From Spirosoma sp. KUDC1026 (GTDB taxonomy: Bacteria; Bacteroidota; Bacteroidia; Cytophagales; Spirosomataceae), in the NCBI RefSeq assembly GCF_013375035.1, contig NZ_CP056032.1:4152001-4216000 (forward strand): 64,000 nucleotides of DNA, in the 5' to 3' direction. The translations under genes were made by a program, and so were the position numbers. Positions within the stretch are counted from its first letter, which is position 1. Each line of letters opens with the position of its first letter. Below are positions 46,639 through 54,942 of the stretch, in pieces. The notes under the pieces were generated by a model. It did no database searches and was not told the origin of the DNA. It worked only from the letters and a program-made list of their open reading frames with translations.

Positions 46639-47698
46639 ATGAATACTACTATAGACTTAGACGACTATGAACTGCTACTTAATTTGAGAGCCGCCAAAAA
46701 AATACGCGAGACAAAGGAAAAGAAAAGAAGCGCACGACAAACTAAGACAACAATTTATATCAGAAGGAATTACGGAAGACCAGCTATACAAAGAATTAAA
46801 TTCTCTAAAAAAAGATCATAAGACAACAATACATTTATCCGAGGTAATCAATGGCAAAAATCAAAAGTCACTAGAAGAACAACTTTATAATATACCAAAC
46901 TACGCAAAAAGCGAACTGCCGGAAGGGGAAAGAATACTGGTAAAGGACGAACGAGACGAATGGTTACGAATTCTACACGAACGATATTCGGAAAAATTCC
47001 TAAAGGATAATGATAGGATCTGGACGGTTACCAGTATTTTTATTCCGCTCTCTTTAGCAGGGCTTAGCTCCGTTAAAGATGGATCGGTCGCTAGTATAAC
47101 CCTTCTTGGCATTGGATCTGTTTCTCTGATGACATTTTGGTTTCTCGTTTGCGAAAAGCACAGAGCTTTTCAAGAAAGCTCAGCAAATGTTGTTAAATCG
47201 ATTGAATTGCAGATTGGGTTAACCACTAAACTATCTCCTCTTGATGACCCCTTCATGACACTTAGCTTTCCTCAAGATACAGATACGTGGAATGCAATCT
47301 CACCGCTGTATAAAGCACTAAAAATTTTAATATTTGAAAAAAAGGAGAATAGCTTTCAAAACTTCAAAGTGGCGTTGAAAGCTAGCTTAAATTCGCTAAA
47401 AGGTGTAGAAGTAAATAAAGATATCTCTATTGTACTTAGACGCCCTTTGTTACGACTCCTGCGACATATGAATATTCAAATGGGCAGAATTTATATGTAT
47501 GCTACAGTTACGATCCTTTGGATAGCAGCCATATGGTGGACTGTTTGTAAAGGCGATACGCCTAACAAACCCGAACCAGTAATGTTTACCATTCATCATC
47601 GGACAATTCACGAACCTCTTGATTTTCCCCCTTTATGGCCTCCCCCACCGAGCGTTCCAATTCCCTTCAACCCCAACTACAGCTCTGGAAAACCCTAG
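46639..47698 (+). pseudogene. Frameshifted membrane-protein gene
   Basis: The N-terminal part (MNTTIDLDDYELLLNLRAAKK) is in one frame from ATG 46639. From about 46690 the frame +1 to it is open without a stop through to 47698 and reads as a protein: EAHDKLRQQFISEGITEDQL, an acidic helix, two hydrophobic helices (IWTVTSIFIPLSLAGLSS; LLGIGSVSLMTFWFLV), a soluble part, and a last helix (IYMYATVTILWIAAIWW). The downstream frame has no start before 47129. Removing one A from an A7 run near 46694-46700 fuses both halves into a protein of about 352 residues. AT-rich, unlike its neighbours. Family not recognised. Confidence 0.6.
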
Positions 47699-48219
47699 GC
47701 TCCATCGAGCTATTTTCCTCCCGCTGGATGCGGCTCCGTCAGGACACCTGCGAGCTGCCCACTAAGCGCGTTGTGGACGATTATTTCGTGATGGAGATTC
47801 CGGACGGGGCGGCCATTGCAGCGGTTACCGAGCAAGACGAGTTGGTCCTGGTTCGCCAGTACAAACACGGCGTGGATCAGGTGGTACTTGAACTACCGGC
47901 CGGCATTGTGGAACCAGGCGAAGAGGGGCCAGCTGCTATCGCCCGCGAGCTTGAGGAGGAAACCGGCTACCGGGCCTCTTCGGTTGAATACGTAACGACG
48001 CTGGCCAGCAAGCCCGCCCGTTTGTCGGCGCGTACCCAGATCTACTTTGCCGACAAGGTCAGCCAGCAGGGCACCCAGCAAGAGAATGATTCGGAAGTCA
48101 TTCAAATCGTTCTCGTGCCATTAGCCGAGCTACCCGCCCTTATTCAGCGGGGTGAGATTATCGTTGAAACGTCCCTGGCGGCTTTATTGATGGTTTGGCC
48201 CCGGTTGGTGCGTAGCTAA
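47635..48219 (+). CDS. NUDIX hydrolase (ADP-ribose pyrophosphatase-like)
   Basis: A 194-residue enzyme. The NUDIX box is complete around residues 90-112 (GIVEPGEEGPAAIARELEEE followed by TGY). The N-terminal WKTLGSIELFSSRWMRLRQD matches ADP-ribose pyrophosphatases of this size. It hydrolyses a nucleoside diphosphate-X bond, probably ADP-ribose. Its start overlaps the end of the preceding frameshifted gene by 64 bp, and its 3' end overlaps the tail of a decayed recombinase on the other strand. Confidence 0.9.
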   Translation: MASPTERSNSLQPQLQLWKTLGSIELFSSRWMRLRQDTCELPTKRVVDDYFVMEIPDGAAIAAVTEQDELVLVRQYKHGVDQVVLELPAGIVEPGEEGPAAIARELEEETGYRASSVEYVTTLASKPARLSARTQIYFADKVSQQGTQQENDSEVIQIVLVPLAELPALIQRGEIIVETSLAALLMVWPRLVRS

Positions 48220-48588
48220 CTCTTCTTACTTTTCCCCGGCCAAACACGGCTTTCATGGATTCACTCGTATCCTGATCAGCCGAGTCGCGGTAATACGCTT
48301 CGGTCGTTTTGAAGCTGCTGTGGCCTAGCCTCAGTTGGGTATCATACACCGTCAGCGTCTTATTCTGATTGCTGATCTGACGGGCCAGCTCAGCAGCTGC
48401 GTGCATCCGAAAGGGTGTTTTCAGGCCTGCTTCCGTTTCGATCAGGGCCAGGCACTCATTGATCTGATCATCCCAGCACGAAAACGCGTAGTAGAGCTGC
48501 CGTTTGAGCACAAAATCAGCAGCCCGGTCCTGCTCGTAGTCATCCTCTGCGTTGTTTTTATGGGCGATCGTAGCTGCGAGTTCATTTA
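48158..48588 (-). pseudogene. C-terminal fragment of a tyrosine recombinase
   Basis: A frame without a start codon whose end carries LRLGHSSFKTTEAYYRDSAD, the LGH...TT..Y pattern of tyrosine recombinases including the catalytic Tyr; FRMHAAAELARQ just before it resembles the R-x-x-H block. The N-terminal part of a recombinase is missing. The final ~20 codons run antisense through the NUDIX gene, so the original C terminus is lost too. It is most likely the remnant of an integrase that brought in this island. Confidence 0.6.
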
Positions 48589-48905
48589 ACCAACCTGATC
48601 GCCTTAGTGGTATCACTAGCGAACCGGCCCAACGGTCGCCCATTATAAACAGGGCTTGTGATGAGTTTGTAATGCCCACACCGTTTATTGATGAGAATGG
48701 ACTCCGTTTTTAGCAGCAGGGTGTCTACATCCGTTGCCCCCAAAGCGATATGAAAGCGGACGTCCTCCGGCTCCAGCGAGAAGCCACTAAATATATAGCC
48801 CATAGTGTCATCCTTTCGGTAAACGATTGGTACTGGATACGGTTGTTTACTCTCCGCACTTATTCGATACAGTTTGACGCTATCCGGTGTTATTATATAT
48901 TCCGG
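48582..48905 (-). pseudogene. C-terminal part of a lipoprotein gene split by the IS21-family element
   Basis: The 3' part of a gene whose 5' part is at 52323-52507. It begins after the IS at PEYIITPDSVKLYRIS and continues with VYRKDDTMGYIFSGFSLEPE. After removing the IS and one TCCGG copy the junction reads IIYIPEYIITPDS in frame and the whole is 167 residues. It also has an ATG at its new 5' end (48908), created by the IS end, so a shortened protein could be made. Confidence 0.72.
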
Positions 48906-49039
48906 CATAAAGTAAGCCAGTCATTCCGGCCCAATCCGGCCGGGTATTCCGGCACAAAATGGGCCATCGTGGATAAGTGAGCCAAGACCCCTAGTTTGGC
49001 CCTGACGTGAACGAACATCACTCACGTTTGTAGTCAAGC

Positions 49040-50587
49040 ATGGCTAACTCTCGCTTACCTATGTTTCAACTCCGTCGGATTCTTCAACTCCGCCAGCAGG
49101 GCTTCAGCCAGCGCCGGATTGCTTCGGCTTTAGCCATTTCCCGAACCACCGTCGAACACTATTTGCGTATAGTCGAAGCGCATTTTTCGGACTTGGCTCA
49201 GGCTTTGAGCTGGCAGGATGATCAACTTCACCGCCTGTTCACTCATCGTGTACCCCAACCAGAGGCCGATCGGCTGGGTGATCTCTACCAACGATTTGAG
49301 AACTACGAAGCCCAATTGGCCAAGCCGGGTGTGACCCGCCATCACTTATGGCTAGCTTATAAGCAGGCTAACCCCAATGCCATCCAGTACTCCCAATTTT
49401 GTGAGCGCTACCGGACCTGGCGACTCAACCAGCAGACGGTGATGCACCTGGAGCACAAAGCTGGGGAGACGCTTTTCGTCGATTATGCCGGTAAAAAGCT
49501 AGCCCTGGTCGATCCAACTACCGGTCAGCCTCAGCCAGTCGAGCTTTTTGTCGCCGTGCTGGCCTGTTCCCAACTCACTTTTGCTAAAGCGGTTGCCAGT
49601 CAGCGAAAAGCCGATTTCCTACAAGCCTTATCCGATGCGCTAACCTACTTTGGTGGTGTCCCCGAGGCCATTGTGCCCGATAACCTGAAAGCCGCCGTGA
49701 CCAAAGCCAACCGCTATGAGCCTGATCTGAACGAGTCGATTGAAGACTTTGCGGCTCATTACAGTACCTGTATCTATCCAGCCCGTAGTGGCAAGCCGCG
49801 CGATAAAGCGCTGGTGGAGAAGACCATCTCCATTCTCTATAGTCGGGTATATGTTCCCCTACAAGAACAGAGCTTTCACTCTTTGAAGGAACTGAACCAA
49901 GCTATTGCTCAACAAGTAGAAGTCCACAACCGGCAGTGCTTTCAGGGTAAGCCCTACTCAAGACGTCAGCGTTTTGAGACCCTGGAAGAAGCCACGCTGA
50001 TGCCTTTGCCGCTACAGCCTTACCGGTCCAAAGCCTTTCGCATGGCCAAAGTGCATCCCAACTGTCATGTACTGTTAGGGGAAGACAAGCACTATTATAG
50101 CGTACCCTACCGGCATGTGGGCCAGAGCGTTAAGCTGGTTTACACCGCTCAGACCGTGGAGATTTACCATGATCATCAGCGGATTGCGCTTCATGAGCGC
50201 CAACCCGAGGCCTATCAGTACACCACCCGTCGCGAACACCTGCCCAGCCAACAACAATGGCTGAGCCAGTGGTCTGCGGAGTACTTTATCGATCAGGCCA
50301 GCCAGATCGGTCCCCATACTCGACTGGCCATTCAGGAACTGCTCCACACGCGGAGCTATCCCCAACAGGCCTTCCGTTCCTGTGCCGGCGTACTATCGCT
50401 GGTAGCCAAGGTTGGCCAGCAACGCCTGGAGGGGGCCTGTGAGCGGGCGTTAACGTATGGGGCTGTCTCCTACAAGTTGATCCGTAGCATCCTGGAGCGC
50501 AATTTAGATAAGACTACCTCAACGGAGGTAACCCATAAGCCTCTGCCAACTCATGAGAACATCCGGGGAGCCGATGTCTATCAATAA
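49040..50587 (+). CDS. istA: IS21-family transposase IstA
   Basis: A 515-residue transposase. The N-terminal helix-turn-helix (LRQQGFSQRRIASALAISRT) is followed by an rve integrase core with Asp in LFVDYAGKKLALVD, Asp in AIVPDNLKAAV and Glu in KALVEKTISIL as the probable DDE residues. Downstream is a C-terminal domain with HYYSVPYRHVGQSVKLVY. The gene is intact; the IS5-family element begins three bases after its stop (TAATAA). Confidence 0.93.
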   Translation: MANSRLPMFQLRRILQLRQQGFSQRRIASALAISRTTVEHYLRIVEAHFSDLAQALSWQDDQLHRLFTHRVPQPEADRLGDLYQRFENYEAQLAKPGVTRHHLWLAYKQANPNAIQYSQFCERYRTWRLNQQTVMHLEHKAGETLFVDYAGKKLALVDPTTGQPQPVELFVAVLACSQLTFAKAVASQRKADFLQALSDALTYFGGVPEAIVPDNLKAAVTKANRYEPDLNESIEDFAAHYSTCIYPARSGKPRDKALVEKTISILYSRVYVPLQEQSFHSLKELNQAIAQQVEVHNRQCFQGKPYSRRQRFETLEEATLMPLPLQPYRSKAFRMAKVHPNCHVLLGEDKHYYSVPYRHVGQSVKLVYTAQTVEIYHDHQRIALHERQPEAYQYTTRREHLPSQQQWLSQWSAEYFIDQASQIGPHTRLAIQELLHTRSYPQQAFRSCAGVLSLVAKVGQQRLEGACERALTYGAVSYKLIRSILERNLDKTTSTEVTHKPLPTHENIRGADVYQ

Positions 50588-50590
50588 TAA

Positions 50591-51452
50591 GAGCGTGTTG
50601 GGGAATTGAGAAAGCTTGAGAGTCGTGTCAACTTTGTGTCGACCAAGACATGAAGCAATGACTAAACAGTGGCAACCACTGACCGACCCTCAATGGGCCG
50701 CAATTTCGCCTTTCTTTGACCTTCGACGCAAGCGGACTCATAATTTGCGCCACATCGTAGACGCCTTGTTGTGGTTGCTTCGAACCGGCTGTCAGTGGCG
50801 TAACCTGCCCTCGCATTGGCCACACTGGCAGGCGGTGTACTACTATTTCGATCAGTGGAAACAGGCTGGTATATTTGAGCAGATCAACGCTGCTTTGAAT
50901 CAACTCGACCGTCAGCAAGCCGGACGAGCAAGTCATCCATCAGTACTATGCATTGATTCACAAAGCGTTAAGTTGCATCCCATGATCTGTGAACAGCGCG
51001 GTCTAGACGGCAACAAGCGTATCAATGGCCGCAAACGAACTCTAATCGTGGATACCCAGGGGCGCTTGTGGGTAGCTGACGTATCGGCGGCTAACGAGGC
51101 TGACGGCCCCTTAGCCGTGCCATTGATCACCAACATGCTGTGGCGCGTAGGCGAACGGCTGGAGAAAATCTACGGCGATCAAGCTTATAACGGCGTGTTT
51201 GCCCGTGAGTTGGAGGGGTGGAGTATTGTATTTGAAAAAGCCTCGCGTCCCGAGTCCGCTCAAGGCTTTGTACCAGTAGCTAAGCGATGGGTAGTCGAAC
51301 GCAGCATCGCTTGGACCAATTTCTTCCGCCGGATCGTCAAGGACTATGAGTATACGGTAGCTTCTTCGGTCAACTGGCTGTATTTGGCTAACATTCAAGT
51401 GATACTACAGCGTATTTGAGGTTTGAACCAAATGTAATTCCCCAACACGCTC
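50591..51452 (+). mobile_element. IS5-family insertion sequence (IS427/IS1031-like) nested in IS21
   Basis: An 862-bp element with perfect 17-bp terminal inverted repeats, GAGCGTGTTGGGGAATT at 50591-50607 and its complement at 51436-51452. It is flanked by the 3-bp direct repeat TAA (50588-50590 and 51453-51455), the duplication expected for this IS5 subgroup. It sits exactly between istA and istB, so it may affect istB transcription without breaking either frame. It inserted after the IS21 element. Confidence 0.93.
50658..51419 (+). CDS. IS5-family transposase
   Basis: A 253-residue DDE transposase. It shows the N-terminal DUF4096-like region (WAAISPFFDLRR, LLWLLRTGCQWRNLP), then the catalytic Asp in VLCIDSQSVK, Asp in EKIYGDQAYNG, and Glu in RWVVERSIAWTNFFRR. 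The gene is a single intact frame, while many relatives need a frameshift. ATG 50658 is preferred to an upstream start that would lie almost at the end repeat. Confidence 0.92.
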   Translation: MTKQWQPLTDPQWAAISPFFDLRRKRTHNLRHIVDALLWLLRTGCQWRNLPSHWPHWQAVYYYFDQWKQAGIFEQINAALNQLDRQQAGRASHPSVLCIDSQSVKLHPMICEQRGLDGNKRINGRKRTLIVDTQGRLWVADVSAANEADGPLAVPLITNMLWRVGERLEKIYGDQAYNGVFARELEGWSIVFEKASRPESAQGFVPVAKRWVVERSIAWTNFFRRIVKDYEYTVASSVNWLYLANIQVILQRI

Positions 51453-51500
51453 TAAAGGGGTAAAGGGGATAAAAAGAGCTAACCATTAAACCATCAACTC

Positions 51501-52253
51501 ATGAATACACAAGCAACCCTCGAGCGCATGCGTCAATTAAAATTACAGGGCATGGCCACCCACTGGGAAACCCTTCTGCGTCTACCGGTTAATCAGTGGC
51601 CGCCCACCGACCATCTCCTGGCTTCGCTGCTGGATGCCGAACACGAATACCGGCAGGAACGCAAAACGCGAACTGCCATTACCCAGGCTCGTTTTCGGTA
51701 TCAGGCCAGCCTGGAAGAAGTTATTTACACGCCTGATCGGCAGTTGGACAAAAGTATGGTACTTCGCCTGGGCGACCTCTCTTTTGTACGACGGGGCGAA
51801 AACATTCTCATCACCGGTGCCACTGGTTGTGGCAAAAGCTATCTGGCTACATGTCTGGGCTACCAGGCTTGTCAACGAGGGCTGCGGGTGGGCTACTTCT
51901 CTATGCCTAAACTTATGGAACGACTGCATCTGGCTCGAGCGGATGGCTCCTATACTCGGGAGCTTGCCCGTCTGGAGCGGTTGCAGTTATTGATCCTGGA
52001 CGATTGGGGCCTATCGAGTCTAGACATGAATGCCAAACTGGCTTTGCTGCAACTCATTGAAGATCGCCATGGCCGGTCGGCTACGATCATTACCTCGCAG
52101 TTACCGGTGTCTAAGTGGTATGAGTACCTAGCTGAACCAACGCTGGCCGATGCAATCTTGGATCGACTCGTGCATCAGGCACACCGCATTGAGTTGCAAG
52201 GCGAGTCAATGCGCAGGCGCATCAAAAAAACGAATGATTTAACCGGATCCTGA
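51501..52253 (+). CDS. istB: IS21-family helper ATPase IstB
   Basis: A 250-residue AAA+ ATPase that assists IstA. Walker A is ITGATGCGKSYLATCLG near residue 105, Walker B is LQLLILDDWGL near residue 165, and the sensor region is IITSQLPVSKWYEYL. It is intact. Its normal close link to istA is interrupted by the IS5-family element, leaving an AT-rich gap of about 80 bp in front of the start. Confidence 0.95.
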   Translation: MNTQATLERMRQLKLQGMATHWETLLRLPVNQWPPTDHLLASLLDAEHEYRQERKTRTAITQARFRYQASLEEVIYTPDRQLDKSMVLRLGDLSFVRRGENILITGATGCGKSYLATCLGYQACQRGLRVGYFSMPKLMERLHLARADGSYTRELARLERLQLLILDDWGLSSLDMNAKLALLQLIEDRHGRSATIITSQLPVSKWYEYLAEPTLADAILDRLVHQAHRIELQGESMRRRIKKTNDLTGS

Positions 52254-52322
52254 TTATTTTTATGCCCTCTTCGCCCCTTATCCACCGTGGCCCACTTTAG
52301 CCGTTTTGGCTGGCACAGTATC

Positions 52323-52507
52323 TCCGGAATATATATTATCGCCTTGCCCGTAAAATAGGGCAGCCCTGACGTTTGATCAACCAAATAGAACTGACCAATA
52401 AATAGTTGATCACCGCAGCCCGATTCAATGCAGGCTGTCATGGTGAAACTAAGCAGTAAGGCAATTAGTACCCGCCTAATAAAGACGTTGTCTTGTTTTG
52501 TTTTCAC
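52323..52507 (-). pseudogene. N-terminal part of the lipoprotein gene split by the IS21-family element
   Basis: Begins at GTG 52507 with KTKQDNVFIRR, a hydrophobic core and a lipobox ending FTMTAC, then IESGCGDQLFIGQFYL and YFTGKAIIYIPE up to the IS. The 3' part is at 48582-48905. The start codon is inferred; the frame is open for longer upstream, but GTG gives a normal lipoprotein signal. Function unknown. Confidence 0.65.
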
Positions 52508-52614
52508 CGGTACTTCAGGTTTGATAAAACAGGGGTCTCGGGCACAATTCAATGAAAATTCCCGACAAACACAAGCTTCACTTCTTCCCCGCCCCAACCA
52601 CCGCCTTTATCTGC

Positions 52615-52704
52615 TCACTTCTCTAGATCAGCCGACTCACTCCAATACCCTTTGGCAGCTTTAAGACTGTTGTGGCCTGGCGTGAAGAACGTTTTTTCCT
52701 GCTT
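52615..52704 (-). pseudogene. Second tyrosine-recombinase tail remnant
   Basis: A short frame ending at 52615 reads PGHNSLKAAKGYWSESADLE just before its stop. This parallels LGHSSFKTTEAYYRDSAD of the fragment at 48158-48588. Several key residues are altered (LGH to PGH, TT to AA), and no upstream domain is found. It looks like a more decayed copy. Confidence 0.42.
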
Positions 52705-52919
52705 CACAATTTATGTACGCTTCTGGTATCTGGTTTGTTACTCCAACGAGATCCCTCAGAAAACCAGCCTTCTACCTCTGTTTTCACTTCTCCAGCGGCT
52801 TGTTTGGGGTTTTGACGTAAACAAATAAGCCGAAATAAAGTAAGGTTGTATGCTAAACAGATTGTACTTTATGGGGGCAAAACCCAGGTTTAGCGATATT
52901 AACCCAAAAATGTAAGTAC

Positions 52920-54020
52920 ATGCCAACATTCACGCTAGGGATCGAAGAGGAATTTCAGACAATTGACCCGACCAACGGTGAACTGCGTTCGCACATGTCG
53001 AAGATTGTGGATGGTGGGCGTATTGTGCTTCAGGAACGCGTAAAGGCCGAAATGCACCAGGCCGTTGTCGAAGTCGGCACCAACATCTGTAACAACATTG
53101 ACGATGCCCGTCAGGAGGTGACGTACCTGCGGAAGATGATTATCGAACTGGCTGATCAGCAAGACCTTAGAATTGCCGCAGCCGGTACGCATCCGTTCTC
53201 CGACTGGCAGGACCAGCTCATTACGCCCAACGCCCGCTACGATCAGCTGATCGACGAACTGCGCGACGTAGCCCGCTCCAACCTGATCTTTGGGCTGCAC
53301 GTTCACGTCGGCATTGAGAGCCGCAACGAGGGGATTAAGATCATGAACGCGGTTCGCTATTTTCTGCCGCATATCTACGCCCTGTCGACGAATTCGCCGT
53401 TCTGGCGGGGACGTAACACGGGCTTTAAATCGTACCGGTCGAAAGTATTCGATAAATTCCCGCGGACAGGTATCCCCGATTATTTCTCGTCGGCCGCCGA
53501 GTACGATGAATACATCGAGCTACTGGTCAAAACGGGCTGCATTGACAACGGTAAAAAGATCTGGTGGGACATCCGGCTGCATCCATTTTTCGATACCATC
53601 GAGTTCCGCATCTGCGACGTACCGATGCGCGTCGACGAGACCATCTGCCTGGCCGCGATCATGCAGTCGCTGGTGGCTAAGATCTACAAACTTCACAAGC
53701 AGAACCTGAATTTCCAGCCGTACCGCCGGATTTTGATCAACGAAAACAAGTGGCGGGCCGCCCGTTACGGCATCGAAGGCAAGCTGATCGATTTTGGTAA
53801 ACAGGAAGAAGTTCCGACGCACAATCTGATCCATGAACTGCTCGATTTCATCGACGACGTCATGGACGAACTGGGCAACCGGGCCGAGTGTGAATACGTC
53901 CTGAAGATCCTCGAAATGGGCACCGGCGCCGACCGCCAGCTGGCCGTTTACCAGAAAACCGAAAGCCTGAAAGTAGTAGTCGATTACATCGTCGAGGAAA
54001 CTTCTTTAGGAATCAGGTAG
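52920..54020 (+). CDS. YbdK-type carboxylate-amine ligase (GCS2 family)
   Basis: A 366-residue ATP-dependent ligase of the GCS2/YbdK family. Signatures are TLGIEEEFQTIDP at the N terminus, VVEVGTNICNNIDDAR, LIFGLHVHVGIESRN near residue 120, and FDTIEFRICDVPMRVDET near 222. Family members form a gamma-glutamyl or related amide bond from a carboxylate and an amine with ATP. First gene of a three-gene operon with a glutamine amidotransferase-like and an ATP-grasp-like gene (gaps 45 and 31 bp), so it may act in a dedicated peptide-like pathway rather than in glutathione synthesis. Confidence 0.93.
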   Translation: MPTFTLGIEEEFQTIDPTNGELRSHMSKIVDGGRIVLQERVKAEMHQAVVEVGTNICNNIDDARQEVTYLRKMIIELADQQDLRIAAAGTHPFSDWQDQLITPNARYDQLIDELRDVARSNLIFGLHVHVGIESRNEGIKIMNAVRYFLPHIYALSTNSPFWRGRNTGFKSYRSKVFDKFPRTGIPDYFSSAAEYDEYIELLVKTGCIDNGKKIWWDIRLHPFFDTIEFRICDVPMRVDETICLAAIMQSLVAKIYKLHKQNLNFQPYRRILINENKWRAARYGIEGKLIDFGKQEEVPTHNLIHELLDFIDDVMDELGNRAECEYVLKILEMGTGADRQLAVYQKTESLKVVVDYIVEETSLGIR

Positions 54021-54065
54021 TTATTTTCTAAGCTATTATCCGTAACATACTGGTAAAGAATCACT

Positions 54066-54911
54066 ATGAGCTTAGTTAAAATTGCAGTTCTTGACATGAA
54101 TGACAACCATGCTAACGAGGGCATGCGCTGCATTCTGCAAATCATCCGGAATGTACAGGGAAACGAGCGGCAGGCGGACCTGCATGCCGAACTGGCGTTC
54201 GATGTATTCAATGTCCGGGCAAACAACGAAATTCCTGGTCTCGACTACGATATCTACATTTCGTCCGGTGGTCCGGGTAGTCCGCTCCCGTCGGATGAAG
54301 CCTGGGAAGCGCCCTATTTTGATCTGATGGATCAGATTTTTGACTGGAATCGCTGGAACGAGCGCAAAAAATTCCTGTTTCTCATCTGTCATTCTTACCA
54401 GCTGGTCGTGCGGCATCTGGGTCTGGGCACGGTCAGCGAACGCCGGTCTACCTCCTTTGGTATCTTCCCGATGCATAAGCTGGACGCGGCTTTGGATGAG
54501 CACCTGCTACAGGCCCTGCCTGATCCGTTCTATGCGGTTGATTCGCGGAATTTTCAGATTACCCAGCCCGACGACGATCGGCTACAGGAGTTCGGCGCGG
54601 TGGCGCTCTGCCTGGAAAAAGACCGGCCTAACATCCCGCTGGAACGGGCTGTTATGGCCATTCGCTTCTCCGACGAAGTATTCGGTACGCAGTTCCACCC
54701 CGAAGCCGACGACGAGGGGATGCTACGTCATTTCCTGACCGACATCAAACGTAACCAGATCATCGAAAATTTTGGTCAGGATAAGTATGATGACATGGTA
54801 TCTTACCTGCAGGATCCCGACAAAATCGCCCTGACCGGATCGGTGATCCTGCCGACTTTCCTGCGCGATGCGATTAAGGCGCTGAAACACGAGCCCGAAC
54901 TGGTTCGATAA
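54066..54911 (+). CDS. Class-I glutamine amidotransferase-like protein
   Basis: A 281-residue flavodoxin-like GATase1 protein. The oxyanion strand YISSGGPGSPL, a nucleophile elbow FLICHSYQLV with Cys108, and the His211/Glu213 pair in FGTQFHPEAD give a complete Cys-His-Glu triad. The elbow is unusual: the Gly two residues after Cys is Ser here, and His follows the Cys. It should release ammonia from glutamine or hydrolyse a related gamma-glutamyl bond. Middle gene of the YbdK/ATP-grasp operon, so it may feed ammonia to one of the two ligases or remove a gamma-glutamyl group. Confidence 0.88.
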   Translation: MSLVKIAVLDMNDNHANEGMRCILQIIRNVQGNERQADLHAELAFDVFNVRANNEIPGLDYDIYISSGGPGSPLPSDEAWEAPYFDLMDQIFDWNRWNERKKFLFLICHSYQLVVRHLGLGTVSERRSTSFGIFPMHKLDAALDEHLLQALPDPFYAVDSRNFQITQPDDDRLQEFGAVALCLEKDRPNIPLERAVMAIRFSDEVFGTQFHPEADDEGMLRHFLTDIKRNQIIENFGQDKYDDMVSYLQDPDKIALTGSVILPTFLRDAIKALKHEPELVR

Positions 54912-54942
54912 GCCCACAACCGATTTATTTTCCTGATCCTTT

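Larger units (their letters stand above)
48906..52322 (+). mobile_element. IS21-family element carrying a nested IS5-family element
   Basis: istA (49040-50587) and istB (51501-52253) in the normal order. Inner end repeats match: GGCACAAAATGGGCCATCG...TGGATAAG at the left and its counterpart GGCTAAAGTGGGCCACGG...TGGATAAG at the right on the complement. TCCGG flanks both sides (48901-48905 and 52323-52327) as a 5-bp target duplication. The exact tips are uncertain by a few bases. Without the nested element and its TAA duplication the IS is about 2.55 kb, normal for IS21. It splits a lipoprotein gene. Confidence 0.85.
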
